Positions 26,553 to 36,714 of a stretch of DNA of 64,000 bases are shown piece by piece. Origin of the DNA: Chitinophagales bacterium (lineage in GTDB: Bacteria > Bacteroidota > Bacteroidia > Chitinophagales > Saprospiraceae). The stretch spans positions 1-64,000 of the forward strand of contig JAAFJY010000032.1 of assembly GCA_013299105.1 (NCBI GenBank), given 5' to 3'. Made by a program: the position numbers and the translations under genes. The notes under the pieces were generated by a model. It was not told the DNA's origin, did not search any database, and worked only from the letters and a program-made list of their open reading frames with translations. How positions within the stretch are numbered: the first letter of the stretch is position 1; the number at the start of each line of letters is the position of its first letter.

Positions 26553-28769
26553 TCAAACCATTCTGGTAACACTTGATACGTACTCTAGGTTGTCCAGTTC
26601 AGCAATCGCTTTGTTGAGCTGATTGGTATTGGTGACTACCAGTTTGATGTTGGCTTCAAAATAGCCATCATCGCCTTCGATGTTGAACTTGCGCATATTA
26701 AGGCCAAGGTTACTCGAAATTACATGCGAAATTTTTTCAATGACCCCGATTCCTGCATCCACACCGATGATTTTCAATTCGGCTACAAAATTCACATCCT
26801 CAGTAACAACCCATTCAGCTTTCAACACCCGGTAGCCGTAGTAGGCCATCAAGTGTTTGGCATTGTTGCAATTGGCCCGGTGAATTTTCAAGCCTGCTGT
26901 TGCGGTAAGATAAGCAAAAATATCGTCACCTTGTACCGGATTGCAGCAGGTAGCGAAGGAGAATTCGTAGCGTTCGGCGGGTTCGCCCTGGATCATCAGG
27001 CGAGCTTTGCCGTTGGTTTTTCTTACAATTTCCTGGGCAACATCCTTAACGGGCTCTTTAGCGGGCTCTTGTTCAATTTCCACCAAGTGACTGCTCTCGG
27101 TTTTGAATTTTTTAAAGATTTCCACGATCGGTTTTTGATCGGTGGCGATCATGAAGAACAAGTCTATTTTTGAAGGCAGGTTGTAGTATTTCAGCAAGGT
27201 TTCCACACTTTCGTCAAAGTCAACTTTGAGGTTGCGGAGCTTGCGTTCGAGGGCTTCCTTGCCAAGTTCACCCACCTTCCGGCGTTCTTCTTTGACTCCC
27301 GAGCGGATTTTGGCCTTGGCTTTGCCAGTAGTCACCATTTTCAACCAATCCTCACTGGGTTTTTGGTTTTTATTGGTGATGACCTGTACCTGGTCGCCGT
27401 GCTCCAATTTGGCGCTCATCGGCACCAATTTGTTGTTTACCTTGATGGCAGAACAGTGGTAACCCACATCGGTATGGATGCTGAAGGCAAAGTCCAGGGC
27501 GGTTGCGCCTTTGGGCAGTACTTTTACATCCCCCTTGGGTGTGTAAACATATATTTCCTCCTGAAAAAGGTTGCTGTTGCGAAAATCAGCCAAAAATTCG
27601 ATTGAGTCGCCGCTGTTGGGATCGTCCAGCATTTCCCTTACGCTTTCTAGCCAACGGTCAAAAACGTTTTGATTAGACGAAACGCCCTTGTATTTCCAGT
27701 GCGCAGCAAAGCCTCTTTCTGCAATTTCATCCATGCGCTGGGTACGGATTTGTACTTCCACATAACGACCATCAGGGCCTACCACGGTGGTATGCAGGGA
27801 TTCATAACCATTGGCCTTGGGCATGGTAATCCAGTCCTTGAGCCTTTCGGCGATGGGACGGTGTACGTCCGTAACGATTGAGTAAGCCTGCCAACAACGC
27901 AGCTTTTCTTTGTCGGGTGGTGAGTCAATGACAATGCGAATGGCAAACAAGTCGTAAATTTCCTCCAGGGGTACTTTTTTGGAGTTGAGTTTGTTCCAAA
28001 TGGAGTAAATCGACTTGGGGCGGCCATATACTTCACACTTGATCTTGGCCTCATCCAATTTTTTCTTCAGGGGTTCGATGAATTCATTGATGTATTGCTC
28101 ACGGGATTTTTTAGTTTCGGCCAGCTTTTCGGCTACTTTTTTGTAATCATCCGGGTCGGTGATTTTCATGCACAGGTCCTGGAACTCGGTTTTGATGTTG
28201 TACAAACCGAGTCGGTGGGCCAAGGGGGCGTAGATGTAACTCGTCTCCGCAGCAATTTTGAGCTGGGAATTACGTGACATGGAGCCCAGGGTACGCATGT
28301 TGTGCAGGCGGTCGGCCATTTTGATGAGCACCACCCGAACGTCATCAACCAGCGTCGACAATACTTTTTTGAAATTTTCGGCTTGTGGGCTTTCTGCGCT
28401 ATAGGTGCGATCCAGTTTGGTTAAACCATCAACAATGCGGGCGATTTTTTCGCCAAATTCCAGGCGAATTTCGTCCAGGGTCACGTCTGTATCTTCTACC
28501 ACATCGTGCAGCAAAGCGCAAACCACCGCTGTAGGGCCAAGTCCAATTTCTTCAGCACAAATGCGAGCCACCGCAATGGGGTGCAGGATATAGGGTTCGC
28601 CAGATTTACGGCGTTGCGTACTGTGGGCTTGCACCGCAATTTCGTAAGCTTTGCGGATGCTGCGTTTGTCGTCCTCATCTAGCTTCGACTTGATGGAGCG
28701 TAGTAATTGCCGATATGCGGACTGGATCAGCCTTTTATCTTCTTCTATGGATATATTTGCCTGTACCAT
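26553..28769 (-). CDS. relA: Bifunctional (p)ppGpp synthetase/hydrolase (Rel/SpoT)
   Basis: 738 residues, full length for a long RSH protein. Hydrolase: His49, His63 and the His88-Asp89 pair in ALLHDVVEDTDV, intact. Synthetase: RIVID, NGYESLHTTV and EVQIRTQRMDEIAERGFAAH. TGS domain (DVKVLPKGATALDFAF) and a C-terminal ACT domain follow. The presence of intact motifs for both activities makes it the sole or main alarmone enzyme, as is usual in Bacteroidota. It stands alone on the minus strand. Confidence 0.95.
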   Translation of the reverse strand: MVQANISIEEDKRLIQSAYRQLLRSIKSKLDEDDKRSIRKAYEIAVQAHSTQRRKSGEPYILHPIAVARICAEEIGLGPTAVVCALLHDVVEDTDVTLDEIRLEFGEKIARIVDGLTKLDRTYSAESPQAENFKKVLSTLVDDVRVVLIKMADRLHNMRTLGSMSRNSQLKIAAETSYIYAPLAHRLGLYNIKTEFQDLCMKITDPDDYKKVAEKLAETKKSREQYINEFIEPLKKKLDEAKIKCEVYGRPKSIYSIWNKLNSKKVPLEEIYDLFAIRIVIDSPPDKEKLRCWQAYSIVTDVHRPIAERLKDWITMPKANGYESLHTTVVGPDGRYVEVQIRTQRMDEIAERGFAAHWKYKGVSSNQNVFDRWLESVREMLDDPNSGDSIEFLADFRNSNLFQEEIYVYTPKGDVKVLPKGATALDFAFSIHTDVGYHCSAIKVNNKLVPMSAKLEHGDQVQVITNKNQKPSEDWLKMVTTGKAKAKIRSGVKEERRKVGELGKEALERKLRNLKVDFDESVETLLKYYNLPSKIDLFFMIATDQKPIVEIFKKFKTESSHLVEIEQEPAKEPVKDVAQEIVRKTNGKARLMIQGEPAERYEFSFATCCNPVQGDDIFAYLTATAGLKIHRANCNNAKHLMAYYGYRVLKAEWVVTEDVNFVAELKIIGVDAGIGVIEKISHVISSNLGLNMRKFNIEGDDGYFEANIKLVVTNTNQLNKAIAELDNLEYVSSVTRMV

Positions 28770-28988
28770 GATTTTCTCTTTGTATTTGCTAGTGAGCGGC
28801 TTTTCAACAGGGTCAAGTTAACAAAAATAGAAAAAAAATTGAAGAGGCCATGTCCCGCGACGCTCAAAAAAGATCATTTCCTCAGAGGTTCGACCCTCAA
28901 GCCTCAAATTAGTAAGAAATCTATCAAGAAGTGCATCTATTTTTGTAAATAATACGTCAATTCCTCGCTGAGTATCAAAAAAAGACCT

Positions 28989-28996
28989 TATCTTTG
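28989..28996 (+). promoter_or_regulatory. Candidate -7 element (TATCTTTG) for tRNA-Leu
   Basis: Matches TAnnTTTG, 103 bases before the tRNA. The rest of the 330-base gap after rel is AT-rich and non-coding. Confidence 0.5.
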
Positions 28997-29099
28997 CCTC
29001 GCTTTTCAGAAAAGGGATTTTTCAAAGGAAAAATAGAGTAACTTCAACCTTGAAAATCAACATCTTAACTAAGGTTTTGGTTGAAAAGTATCCACACAT

Positions 29100-29181
29100 G
29101 CGGGTGTGGCGAAATTGGTAGACGCGCCAGACTTAGGATCTGGAGCCGCGAGGCGTGGGGGTTCGAGTCCCTTCACCCGCA
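29100..29181 (+). tRNA. tRNA-Leu (anticodon TAG)
   Basis: 82-nt class II tRNA. Acceptor GCGGGTG pairs with CACCCGC (29174-29180). Anticodon loop CTTAGGA, a variable arm (GAGCCGCGAGGCGT) and the T-arm GGTTCGAGTCC are present. CCA is not encoded. Confidence 0.97.
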
Positions 29182-29249
29182 CGATGAAAAGGATGTTTGG
29201 GCCTGTATTGTACCCATGCATCCTTTCGTTTTTGTACAGCCTCAGTTTA

Positions 29250-29408
29250 GAGGATGTTTAAATTTAGGATTACAGTCAAAAACGAGCACGTTTTCGTCCA
29301 GTCGAGGCGCAAAAAGCGGAGTTATGCAGCGCATAATGAGCATTTTTGGAACGAAGGGTGGGCGGAAAGGGGCCGTTTTAGGCCAAGCAAAAATTTTTGA
29401 ACATACTC
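29250..29408. repeat. MITE-like element, family B copy 1 (~159 bp)
   Basis: Ends GAGGATGTTTAAATTT and AAATTTTTGAACATACTC form terminal inverted repeats. The internal block GAGTTATGCAGCGCATAATG is shared with 63856-64000, as is the stretch around GGCGCAAAAAGC. It fills the space between tRNA-Leu and trigger factor. Confidence 0.75.
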
Positions 29409-29493
29409 TTGGTCTCCAGCTGTTCAATTGAACACAAAGTAATGCTGGAGCGTTACCTTCAACTACATTTTTTTTTATTTATACGGATCAAAC

Positions 29494-30921
29494 ATGTCAA
29501 ACGTTGTCAAAGAGGATATTGATGCACTGAATGCAGTCCTCACCGTTACCGTAAGCAAGGAAAATTACTTGGCCAAGTTCAACAAAGAATTGGCAAAATA
29601 CAAGGACAAAGCCCGTATGAAGGGCTTTCGACAAGGTAAAACGCCCGAAAGCCTGGTACGCAAACTATATGGCAAGCCAATACTGAGCGAAATCCTGGAC
29701 AACGAGTTCCAGCACCAACTGTATCATTACTTGGACGACAATAAACTCAACCTGATTGGATCCCCCATCCTTTCTGAGGAGACCGATAAATTGGACATCA
29801 ACGTTGAGCAAATGCTGGACTATACGATGAAGTTCGATATTGCACTCCAGCCTGATTTTGAAATAGATGGGTTAAATAAAATCCAGGTTTTCGACCACTA
29901 CGAAGTGGAAGTTAGCGATGAAACGGCCAATAAAGAATTCGATGATGCGATGAAAACACTTGGTGAGCGCGTCGAATCTGCTGCCGAGATCCTGGCTGGT
30001 GACCTCGTAAAACTGGAAGTTGTAAACGAGGAATTGGGCATTGAAAACGAGTTCAGCCTGGAATGGGACTCAATGAGCGAAGACCTGAAAAGCCAGTTGT
30101 TAAACAGCAAGATCGGCGATACCTTGAACCTGGACCCTTTGACATTGGAAGAAGGCCGTGATGAAGCTTTCTCCAAGCGTTATTTTTTAGGGCTTGAGGC
30201 CGATGATATTCGCGAATTGCCTGCAACTTTTGATTTCAAAATCAGCTCAGCTTCTCGTGTTGTGATGCCAGAGATCACTGAAGAAAACCTGCACAAGGTT
30301 TTTGGTGAAGAAATCAATACCCAGGAAGAAGCCCTGGCGGAAATCAAAAAAGCGTTTAAGCGTCAACACGTTCCAATGGCCGATGCCATTCTTTTCCGCC
30401 ATTTTCAGGATCGCTTGATGGAGCTCAACCAGTTTGAACTGCCAGAAAAATTCATCCAGCGTTTTTACCAAGTCAACAACGACGGGCTTGGCGATGAACA
30501 AGCAAAAAAGCTCGTTGAATCCTCTCGCCGAGCGTTGAACTGGGACGTTTTGTCCAGTAAAATGAGCAGAAAGTTTAACATCAGCATCAGCGAAAACGAG
30601 ATTCGTAAAGAATTGATGAACACCATACTTGGCTATTTGGGAGGTCAAATGCAAGGCATGTCTGATTTCATCATGGACTGGGTTGAGCGCATGATGAAGG
30701 AAGAAAAAAGTGTCACTGAGGCCCAAAACCGGGTATTTAGTAGAAAACTGCACCAAGCGATTGAGCAGGAAGTCAGCATCAATACAGTGCTCGTTTCGGA
30801 AGAACGCCTGAAAGAAATTTGGGATGAGCTGGTAAAATCAGCCAAAACCGAGGAGGAAGCCGAGCTTGCCGCCCTGGATGCAGGTAGCGAAGATGCAGCC
30901 GAAGTAGAAACTGAAGCGTAA
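29494..30921 (+). CDS. tig: Trigger factor
   Basis: Ribosome-associated chaperone, 475 residues. The ribosome-docking signature GFRQGKTP is at 44-51 within the N-terminal domain. The central PPIase-like region is weakly conserved, as in other Bacteroidota, and a long helical C-terminal domain ends in an acidic tail. It precedes clpP and clpX, the classic tig-clpP-clpX order. A 140-base gap before clpP may hold a second promoter. Confidence 0.95.
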   Translation: MSNVVKEDIDALNAVLTVTVSKENYLAKFNKELAKYKDKARMKGFRQGKTPESLVRKLYGKPILSEILDNEFQHQLYHYLDDNKLNLIGSPILSEETDKLDINVEQMLDYTMKFDIALQPDFEIDGLNKIQVFDHYEVEVSDETANKEFDDAMKTLGERVESAAEILAGDLVKLEVVNEELGIENEFSLEWDSMSEDLKSQLLNSKIGDTLNLDPLTLEEGRDEAFSKRYFLGLEADDIRELPATFDFKISSASRVVMPEITEENLHKVFGEEINTQEEALAEIKKAFKRQHVPMADAILFRHFQDRLMELNQFELPEKFIQRFYQVNNDGLGDEQAKKLVESSRRALNWDVLSSKMSRKFNISISENEIRKELMNTILGYLGGQMQGMSDFIMDWVERMMKEEKSVTEAQNRVFSRKLHQAIEQEVSINTVLVSEERLKEIWDELVKSAKTEEEAELAALDAGSEDAAEVETEA

Positions 30922-31061
30922 TTTTACCTACTGGTTCCATCTACTCAACCCATTGTGTCTTTAGGGTGTTACTTGTCTGACTTTTGCTACCTTTACCAGT
31001 TCTAGTCAACAAGCAACTGCCCGCCAGGGTAATTTACACCGCACAAAAGCAAAATTTAGGT

Positions 31062-31772
31062 ATGTTTCACAAGGATGAATTCAAGAAGTATGCGACCAAG
31101 CACTTGGGCATGAGTGGCATGCACCTTGACCAATACATGGAAAGAAGCACGGCACACGCTGGGCAAAGCATCCAGGGTTTCACCCCTTATGTCATTGAAG
31201 AACGCCAGTTGAACGTGGCCCAGATCGACGTGTTTTCTCGCCTGATGGGAGACCGCATCATTTTCCTGGGCGTAGGAATTGACGATTATGTGGCCAATGT
31301 AGTACAGGCACAAATGCTGTTTTTGGAGTCGGCAGACCCCAAGCGCGATGTGCAAATGTTCATCAACAGCCCTGGTGGTTCCGTATTTGCTGGTTTGGGT
31401 ATTTACGATACCATGCAGTACATTTCACCCGATGTAGCCACCATTTGTACGGGCATGGCTGCCTCAATGGGCGCTGTATTGCTCGCTGCTGGTACCAAAG
31501 GCAAGCGCACGGGCCTCTTCCACAGCCGGGTGATGATCCACCAACCCTTGGGTGGCATGCAAGGGCAGGTGACCGAGATGGAGATTTACTACAAACTCAT
31601 CAAGGAAAACCAGAAGTCACTCTACGAAATCCTGGCCCATCACACTGGCCAGACTTACGAGAAAATATACGAGGATTGCGAACGCGACAACTGGATGAAC
31701 TCCAAAGAAGCCATGGAATACGGCTTGCTGGACGAAGTACTCAGCCGCAGCAACCCACGTAAAGATTCATAA
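31062..31772 (+). CDS. clpP: ATP-dependent Clp protease proteolytic subunit
   Basis: 236 residues from ATG 31062 ([19 protein letters not shown]). Serine protease triad: Ser135 (GMAASMG), His160 (VMIHQP) and Asp205 (EDCERD). It has an N-terminal extension of about 25 residues relative to E. coli mature ClpP, likely processed. It assembles into a double heptamer loaded by ClpX, encoded 59 bases downstream. Confidence 0.96.
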   Translation: MFHKDEFKKYATKHLGMSGMHLDQYMERSTAHAGQSIQGFTPYVIEERQLNVAQIDVFSRLMGDRIIFLGVGIDDYVANVVQAQMLFLESADPKRDVQMFINSPGGSVFAGLGIYDTMQYISPDVATICTGMAASMGAVLLAAGTKGKRTGLFHSRVMIHQPLGGMQGQVTEMEIYYKLIKENQKSLYEILAHHTGQTYEKIYEDCERDNWMNSKEAMEYGLLDEVLSRSNPRKDS

Positions 31773-31831
31773 TTTTGCTGAGGAAGGGTCAAAAAGTCCC
31801 TTCCTCAGCCCTCTCTATACCAAAAGGCAAC

Positions 31832-33115
31832 ATGAGCAAAGGCAAAACCAATGTTACTTGCTCCTTCTGTGGGCGCGACAAAGCGGATACCATCATGATG
31901 GTGCAGGGCCTCAATGCCCATATTTGTGAGGCCTGTGTCGAACAAGCTTACGACATCATCCATGAGGAACTCTATGGCCAAAAGCCTGGAGATCGGCCCT
32001 CCCAAAATGGTGGTAAGGCCAAAGGCAAAGCAGGTGTCAGCAACCAGGCCAATGTCAAACTGACGCCCAAGGACCTGAAAGAACACCTGGACAACTATGT
32101 AATTGGTCAGGATGAAGCCAAAAAGTTCCTTGCAGTGGCAGTATACAACCACTACAAACGCCTCAACCAGCCAGCTACCCCGGATGATATTGAGATTGAA
32201 AAATCGAATATTTTGTTGGTAGGGCGCACTGGTACGGGCAAAACCCTCCTGGCCAAAACCATCGCCAAATTCCTCAATGTGCCTTTTGCCATCGTTGATG
32301 CAACGGTCTTCACCGAAGCAGGTTACGTGGGTGAAGACGTGGAAAGCATCCTCAGCCGTCTTTTGCAGGTTTGCGATTACGACGTGGCAGCTGCCGAGCG
32401 TGGCATTGTGTACTTGGATGAAGTGGATAAAATTGCCCGCAAAGGCGATAACCCTTCCATCACCCGCGACGTATCAGGCGAAGGTGTGCAACAAGCGCTT
32501 TTGAAAATGCTGGAAGGAACCGATGTAAATGTACCACCACAAGGCGGCCGCAAGCACCCTGAGCAGAAAATGATCAAGGTGAATACCGAAAACATCCTGT
32601 TCATCTGCGGAGGCGCTTTCGATGGCATCGAAAAAATCATCGCTCGCCGGGTCAATACACAAGTCATTGGTTTCAAAGCCGATGAACAAGAAGCGCGTGT
32701 GGACCGTGACAACCTTTTACAGTACATTTCACAGCAAGACATCAAGTCCTTTGGCCTGATTCCTGAATTGATTGGGCGCCTGCCTGTACTGACTTATTTG
32801 GAGCCACTTGACCTCGCTGCGCTGAAGCGCATTTTGACCGAGCCAAAAAACTCCTTGTTGCGGCAGTACGAAAAACTCTTCCTGCTAGAAGGCATCCAGT
32901 TGGAGATCACTGACGACGCTCTGGATTTCATCGCTCAAAAGGCCCTGGAATTCAATCTCGGTGCCCGTGGTTTGCGCTCGCTTTGCGAAGCCATCATGAC
33001 CGACGCCATGTTCGAGCTGCCTTCGGCCAAAGATGTGCGTCATTTGCGCATTGATGCCGCCTATGCCACAGAAAAGCTGAGTCGTGCAAAGATCGGTCGC
33101 TTGAAAGCGGCTTAA
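31832..33115 (+). CDS. clpX: ATP-dependent Clp protease ATP-binding subunit ClpX
   Basis: 427 residues from ATG 31832. N-terminal C4 zinc finger (Cys10, Cys13, Cys32, Cys35), Walker A GRTGTGKT (131-138), Walker [11 protein letters not shown] (191-200), substrate-pore GYVG loop (164-167) and a sensor-2 GARGLRSL near the C-terminus. Unfolds tagged substrates and feeds ClpP. Ends at a terminator shared with the next, converging gene. Confidence 0.97.
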   Translation: MSKGKTNVTCSFCGRDKADTIMMVQGLNAHICEACVEQAYDIIHEELYGQKPGDRPSQNGGKAKGKAGVSNQANVKLTPKDLKEHLDNYVIGQDEAKKFLAVAVYNHYKRLNQPATPDDIEIEKSNILLVGRTGTGKTLLAKTIAKFLNVPFAIVDATVFTEAGYVGEDVESILSRLLQVCDYDVAAAERGIVYLDEVDKIARKGDNPSITRDVSGEGVQQALLKMLEGTDVNVPPQGGRKHPEQKMIKVNTENILFICGGAFDGIEKIIARRVNTQVIGFKADEQEARVDRDNLLQYISQQDIKSFGLIPELIGRLPVLTYLEPLDLAALKRILTEPKNSLLRQYEKLFLLEGIQLEITDDALDFIAQKALEFNLGARGLRSLCEAIMTDAMFELPSAKDVRHLRIDAAYATEKLSRAKIGRLKAA

Positions 33116-33133
33116 ATCGTAGTTCTACCATGT

Positions 33134-33179
33134 AAAAAAGGGCTGCCGGATCAAAACATGCGATCTAGCAGCCCTTTTT
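33134..33179 (+). terminator. Terminator after clpX
   Basis: AAAAAGGGCTGC and GCAGCCCTTTTT flank a partly paired centre (GGATC / GATCT), 19 bases after the clpX stop. Runs of A and T on both sides allow bidirectional function. Confidence 0.85.
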
Positions 33180-33198
33180 GTTTTCAGGTTTGGGCGTT

Positions 33199-33233
33199 CT
33201 TTTCAACATTTCAACCCTTCAACTTTTCAACTT
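33199..33233. repeat. TTTCAACC short-unit repeat
   Basis: Four to five imperfect 8-base units (TTTCAACA, TTTCAACC, CTTCAACT, TTTCAACT). Similar tracts lie at 10048-10073, 51375-51410, 56973-57008 and, as inverted arms, 63728-63825, each close to a gene end or start. Confidence 0.7.
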
Positions 33234-33239
33234 CACACC

Positions 33240-36200
33240 TCACTGTTTGATCACCGAGCGGCTCACCTGGTTGCGCACATCGCGCAGCAAATAAGTACCC
33301 TTTGGCAAGGTGCTCAAGTCAATGCGATTGGTTTTGCTCACTTGCAAGACCTGGCGACCATTGCTGTCGAACACCTGGAAATCAGAACTGACATTGGTAG
33401 TTACCTCGTTAGCTGTAGGATTGGGATAAACCGTCAGTTTCAAATCACCCAAGGCTGGGCGACGCGTAGCCACCGAAGGATCGCCCGTGGTATAAACCGT
33501 GATGGTGCCGCTGATTTTGTTGGAACTCAGCACCAAAGCAGTATTGGCAACCGGACTTTGGGCAGGAGCGATGAACACCAATTCTTCCAGGCCAAGATCT
33601 CCAGCAGCGCGGGTTTTGGCGTCTACAGCAAAGTTGCGGTTGTTGAAATAACCCTGGAGGATTGGCCTGCGCGGATCGTTGATGTTGTACACCATGATGC
33701 CCCCCATGCGCTCCAAGCCGATGAACACGTAGCGGTCGCTGCCGATTTGACCGATGGTAATGGCTTTGGGTTCAGGCCCTTTGTCGTCGCTGCGGGTATC
33801 AGCAGAGTTGTTGTTATCGCTGTTGCTGTTGAAATAAGCGCTCCACTTACTATCGCGAATAAAAGTTTGTTCAAAATCGTTACCGCTGTCAAAAACCAAG
33901 TTGCCTTGGTCGTCCAGAATCGAAAAAGATCGCCCACCAAAACTGTGCATTTCATCCAAGTCACCATCTCCGTCCAAGTCGCCAGTGGCATTGCTAATGC
34001 GCAAACGACCCAGTACTTCAATTCTTTTCAAACTATCTGATTTTGGGAATACCACTGGATCCAGGTTCAAAGAGGCCATGCGGATTTCTTCGGCAATTGC
34101 GTCGTTTTCGCGGCCTTCGCCTTCATTGGCAGTTACATAATAGGTGCGCCCCAGGTGTTGGAAAGCTTTGATTCCATCGGGTTGGTACATGCCCAATACT
34201 GGATGATTGCGGGGATTGGAGCCATTGTCGCGGTCGCTGGCGTCAAAACTGTTGTTTAAACCCTGGCTGACAAAGCCGAGGAAAATGGAATCGGCTCCAT
34301 TCGCACCAGCGCGACCAAAATCATTGTCGTTCACAAAAACCATCGTGCGGTTGGGCAAAATGGCAATGCCTTCGGGTTTTTCGCCACCGGAATAGCCAAG
34401 ACTAGGCAAGTTCAAGATTTTGCGCTTGCTCACCGGGCGTACCCTGCGGGCTACCAATTCATCGGCGCTCAACATCTCCAAGGTCTTGTCATTGGTGCCA
34501 CCAGAAATGCTTTTTGCTGCCAATTTGGCCAAGGTGGTATCTGACAATAAATTTGTTGCAGCACTCAGGTTGATTTCAAAAACCAGTTTTCGGCCATTCG
34601 AGACATCTTTGTCGCTGCCATCGCGCTCGACTACCAGGAATTTGTTCTTGCCGATAAACGTTGCATCAGCCAGCTTGTCAGTGCGGCTCACGCCCAAGCC
34701 ATCTCCCCGGTTTTGATCCAGCAGGTAAACATATTCAGCTACTGGTTTGCCATCGGCAGGATTGAGACCCAAAACGCGGATCACATCGGTGCGATCGCGC
34801 ACTGCGGCTTCGCTGGGGTTGTCCAGGGGTGACTGCATAAAGGCATAAACGATGTTTTTTTCGGAGTCGTAAGCAATGCCCTCAAAACCACGATTAGACC
34901 AGCGGTTGTTGTACACTGCGGGCAGGGTTTCGTCGCCATAGCTGCCTTCACCAATCGGGATCACACCCAAAGATCCTGCACCTTTGGGTACATAACGGGC
35001 GATCAACTGCCCGTTGGGGCGAAATTTGTACACCGATGGGCGGTATTCGTCACACAACCAAAAATTGCCATCGCGGTCACGGGTAATGCCTTCGAAGTCG
35101 CCACCAAATGGGTCGTAAGACAACTCGGTATATGTACGGCCTGTAGAAGTATTGGTCCAGTCCACAAACTTGTAAATCGTCGCGGTGTCGCGGTAAGTAA
35201 CGGGAATTTCGTCAAAGCCCGGCACATTGCTCAAGCCTGTGATCGGCAAGGTATTCGGCCCCACTTGTCGATTGAGCAGGGTTTGTCCCGTCACCCTGAA
35301 CTCGCGAGTGCGCGGATGCACCGTGAAGCGAACAACCCTGGCCTGGTAGCTGGGTAGTTTGAAGGGGCGTAAATCGAGGTCAGTAGTTTCACCAGCCGAG
35401 CCGCGTGCATTTTTGCGATCGACGGTTTCTTCTACTGGTCCACGATCAGGGATGCTGTAAAATACCCAAGCCGTATCGCTCGACTCCCTAGGCTCATAGT
35501 GCAAACCCGATAAGGCACCGAGGCGAACCGCAGTTTGGCCGCCAAAATAAGCGGGTTTACCAATTTCTGGCAGTAAAGTCCTTACATTCAAGGCTTGTTC
35601 GCTCAGGAATGCCTGGCCTGTACTGTGATCCTTCAGCCCTGGGCTTACGATGTCAATGACCTTGGCACCGTCGATGTCGATAGCCGCAATGGCGTTGTTT
35701 TCCTGTAAGGTCACAAAAGCGCGCTTGCCATCTGGGCTGATGGCGATGCTTTCGGGTTCCAGGTCTTTGGCTACGGTAGCCCGCAAGCCAGTCACCCTTA
35801 CACCTTTGTTGCGCAAAGAAGCCAGGTTGTTGTTGTAACTGCTGAAATCTACTTTTTGTACCGTGCCCGCCATCAGGTCAATGATGCTGACTGAGCCTTC
35901 GGGGTCATTGGTGTAATCGTTGTTGGGCGGTGCCTCATTGGCTACCAGAATTTTGCGGTTGTCGGGGGTCAGGGCCATGCCATCGGGAGCGGGACCTACG
36001 GTGTATTCTTTGACCACTTCTTTGCGGTCATTAAAAATCACCACTTTGCCGTTGTTGTTGGCACCATTGGCTTCTAATGCTACCGCAATTTGGCCAGGCA
36101 AAACCAACACATTTTTGATTTTTCCGCCCAAAGTTCCCATCGGAATGGTGTCAATGCGCCTGATTGCGGCTGGGTTGGAGGCATCCAAAATGCCCAGCGA

Positions 36201-36398
36201 ATTGCTGCGTGGGCTGGTGTAATAAATGCGCTTGCTTACGGCATCATAAGCCACGCCTTCTACTCCACCATTGTTGAACACATCGGTGTAGAAAGTGGCC
36301 AGTGGTTTGAGTGCGAGTGTTTTTTGGGCAAAAAGTGAGTGTACAGTACTTGCCAGCAAAGCAAGCACGAGCATGGTACCCAGATTAGTTTTTTTCAT
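33240..36398 (-). CDS. Secreted phytase-like esterase inserted in a choice-of-anchor I propeller, T9SS cargo
   Basis: 1052 residues from ATG 36398 (MKKTNLGTMLVLALLASTVH, signal peptide); the open stretch further upstream is a family D repeat. Residues about 30-270 form one part of a beta-propeller (DGMALTPDNRKILVANEA, LEPESIAISPDGKRAFVTLQ). About 270-650 match the esterase-like phytase family (GGDFEGITRDRDGNFWLCDE, FEGIAYDS). About 650-960 resume the propeller (KPEGIAILPNRT, DLDGDGDLDEMHSFGGRSFS). The last ~75 residues are a T9SS sorting domain (LTVYPNPTANE ... GTYLLRDV). Likely an exported phosphoesterase for phosphorus scavenging; the substrate is not certain. Confidence 0.85.
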   Translation of the reverse strand: MKKTNLGTMLVLALLASTVHSLFAQKTLALKPLATFYTDVFNNGGVEGVAYDAVSKRIYYTSPRSNSLGILDASNPAAIRRIDTIPMGTLGGKIKNVLVLPGQIAVALEANGANNNGKVVIFNDRKEVVKEYTVGPAPDGMALTPDNRKILVANEAPPNNDYTNDPEGSVSIIDLMAGTVQKVDFSSYNNNLASLRNKGVRVTGLRATVAKDLEPESIAISPDGKRAFVTLQENNAIAAIDIDGAKVIDIVSPGLKDHSTGQAFLSEQALNVRTLLPEIGKPAYFGGQTAVRLGALSGLHYEPRESSDTAWVFYSIPDRGPVEETVDRKNARGSAGETTDLDLRPFKLPSYQARVVRFTVHPRTREFRVTGQTLLNRQVGPNTLPITGLSNVPGFDEIPVTYRDTATIYKFVDWTNTSTGRTYTELSYDPFGGDFEGITRDRDGNFWLCDEYRPSVYKFRPNGQLIARYVPKGAGSLGVIPIGEGSYGDETLPAVYNNRWSNRGFEGIAYDSEKNIVYAFMQSPLDNPSEAAVRDRTDVIRVLGLNPADGKPVAEYVYLLDQNRGDGLGVSRTDKLADATFIGKNKFLVVERDGSDKDVSNGRKLVFEINLSAATNLLSDTTLAKLAAKSISGGTNDKTLEMLSADELVARRVRPVSKRKILNLPSLGYSGGEKPEGIAILPNRTMVFVNDNDFGRAGANGADSIFLGFVSQGLNNSFDASDRDNGSNPRNHPVLGMYQPDGIKAFQHLGRTYYVTANEGEGRENDAIAEEIRMASLNLDPVVFPKSDSLKRIEVLGRLRISNATGDLDGDGDLDEMHSFGGRSFSILDDQGNLVFDSGNDFEQTFIRDSKWSAYFNSNSDNNNSADTRSDDKGPEPKAITIGQIGSDRYVFIGLERMGGIMVYNINDPRRPILQGYFNNRNFAVDAKTRAAGDLGLEELVFIAPAQSPVANTALVLSSNKISGTITVYTTGDPSVATRRPALGDLKLTVYPNPTANEVTTNVSSDFQVFDSNGRQVLQVSKTNRIDLSTLPKGTYLLRDVRNQVSRSVIKQ

Positions 36399-36439
36399 AA
36401 AAAGGTTTTTGAGAAGACGGGGCAGATAAGTAAAGAGCC

Positions 36440-36562
36440 ACAAATAAATCATACCAAGTTGCAACTTCGTTGCCATTCCAGCCCCGCTTCGCGGTGCAGA
36501 TTTGGAACACGGATGACACAGATGAAACGGATTTTCACGGATTTCCAACATGATTTTGACCA
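36440..36562. repeat. 'CGGATTT' repeat, family D copy 3
   Basis: CAAGTTGCAACTTCGTTGCC, GCTTCGCGGTGCAGATTTGG, ACACGGATGACACAGATGAA and CACGGATTTCCAACA with TTTTGACC. It lies upstream of the phytase-like gene; the rest of 36399-36714 shows nothing else. Confidence 0.75.
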
Positions 36563-36714
36563 TGAAGTTGGCACACCTTGCACTGCCCATTCGTGAAAAT
36601 TGATAACCATATATTTTGTGACGCATTAAAATTAGCCCCAGTTTATGCAAAGATAAATGCAAAGCTGTTTGGTGAAAAACCTGCTTTAAGTGGTTATTGA
36701 AAAAAAGTGATTGC

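Noticed and set aside
29081-29431. 116-codon plus-strand open frame
   Set aside because: It runs through tRNA-Leu and the family B element.
33199-33233. CRISPR-like tandem units
   Set aside because: Units of 8 bases without spacers, no cas genes and similar tracts dispersed elsewhere; not a CRISPR array.
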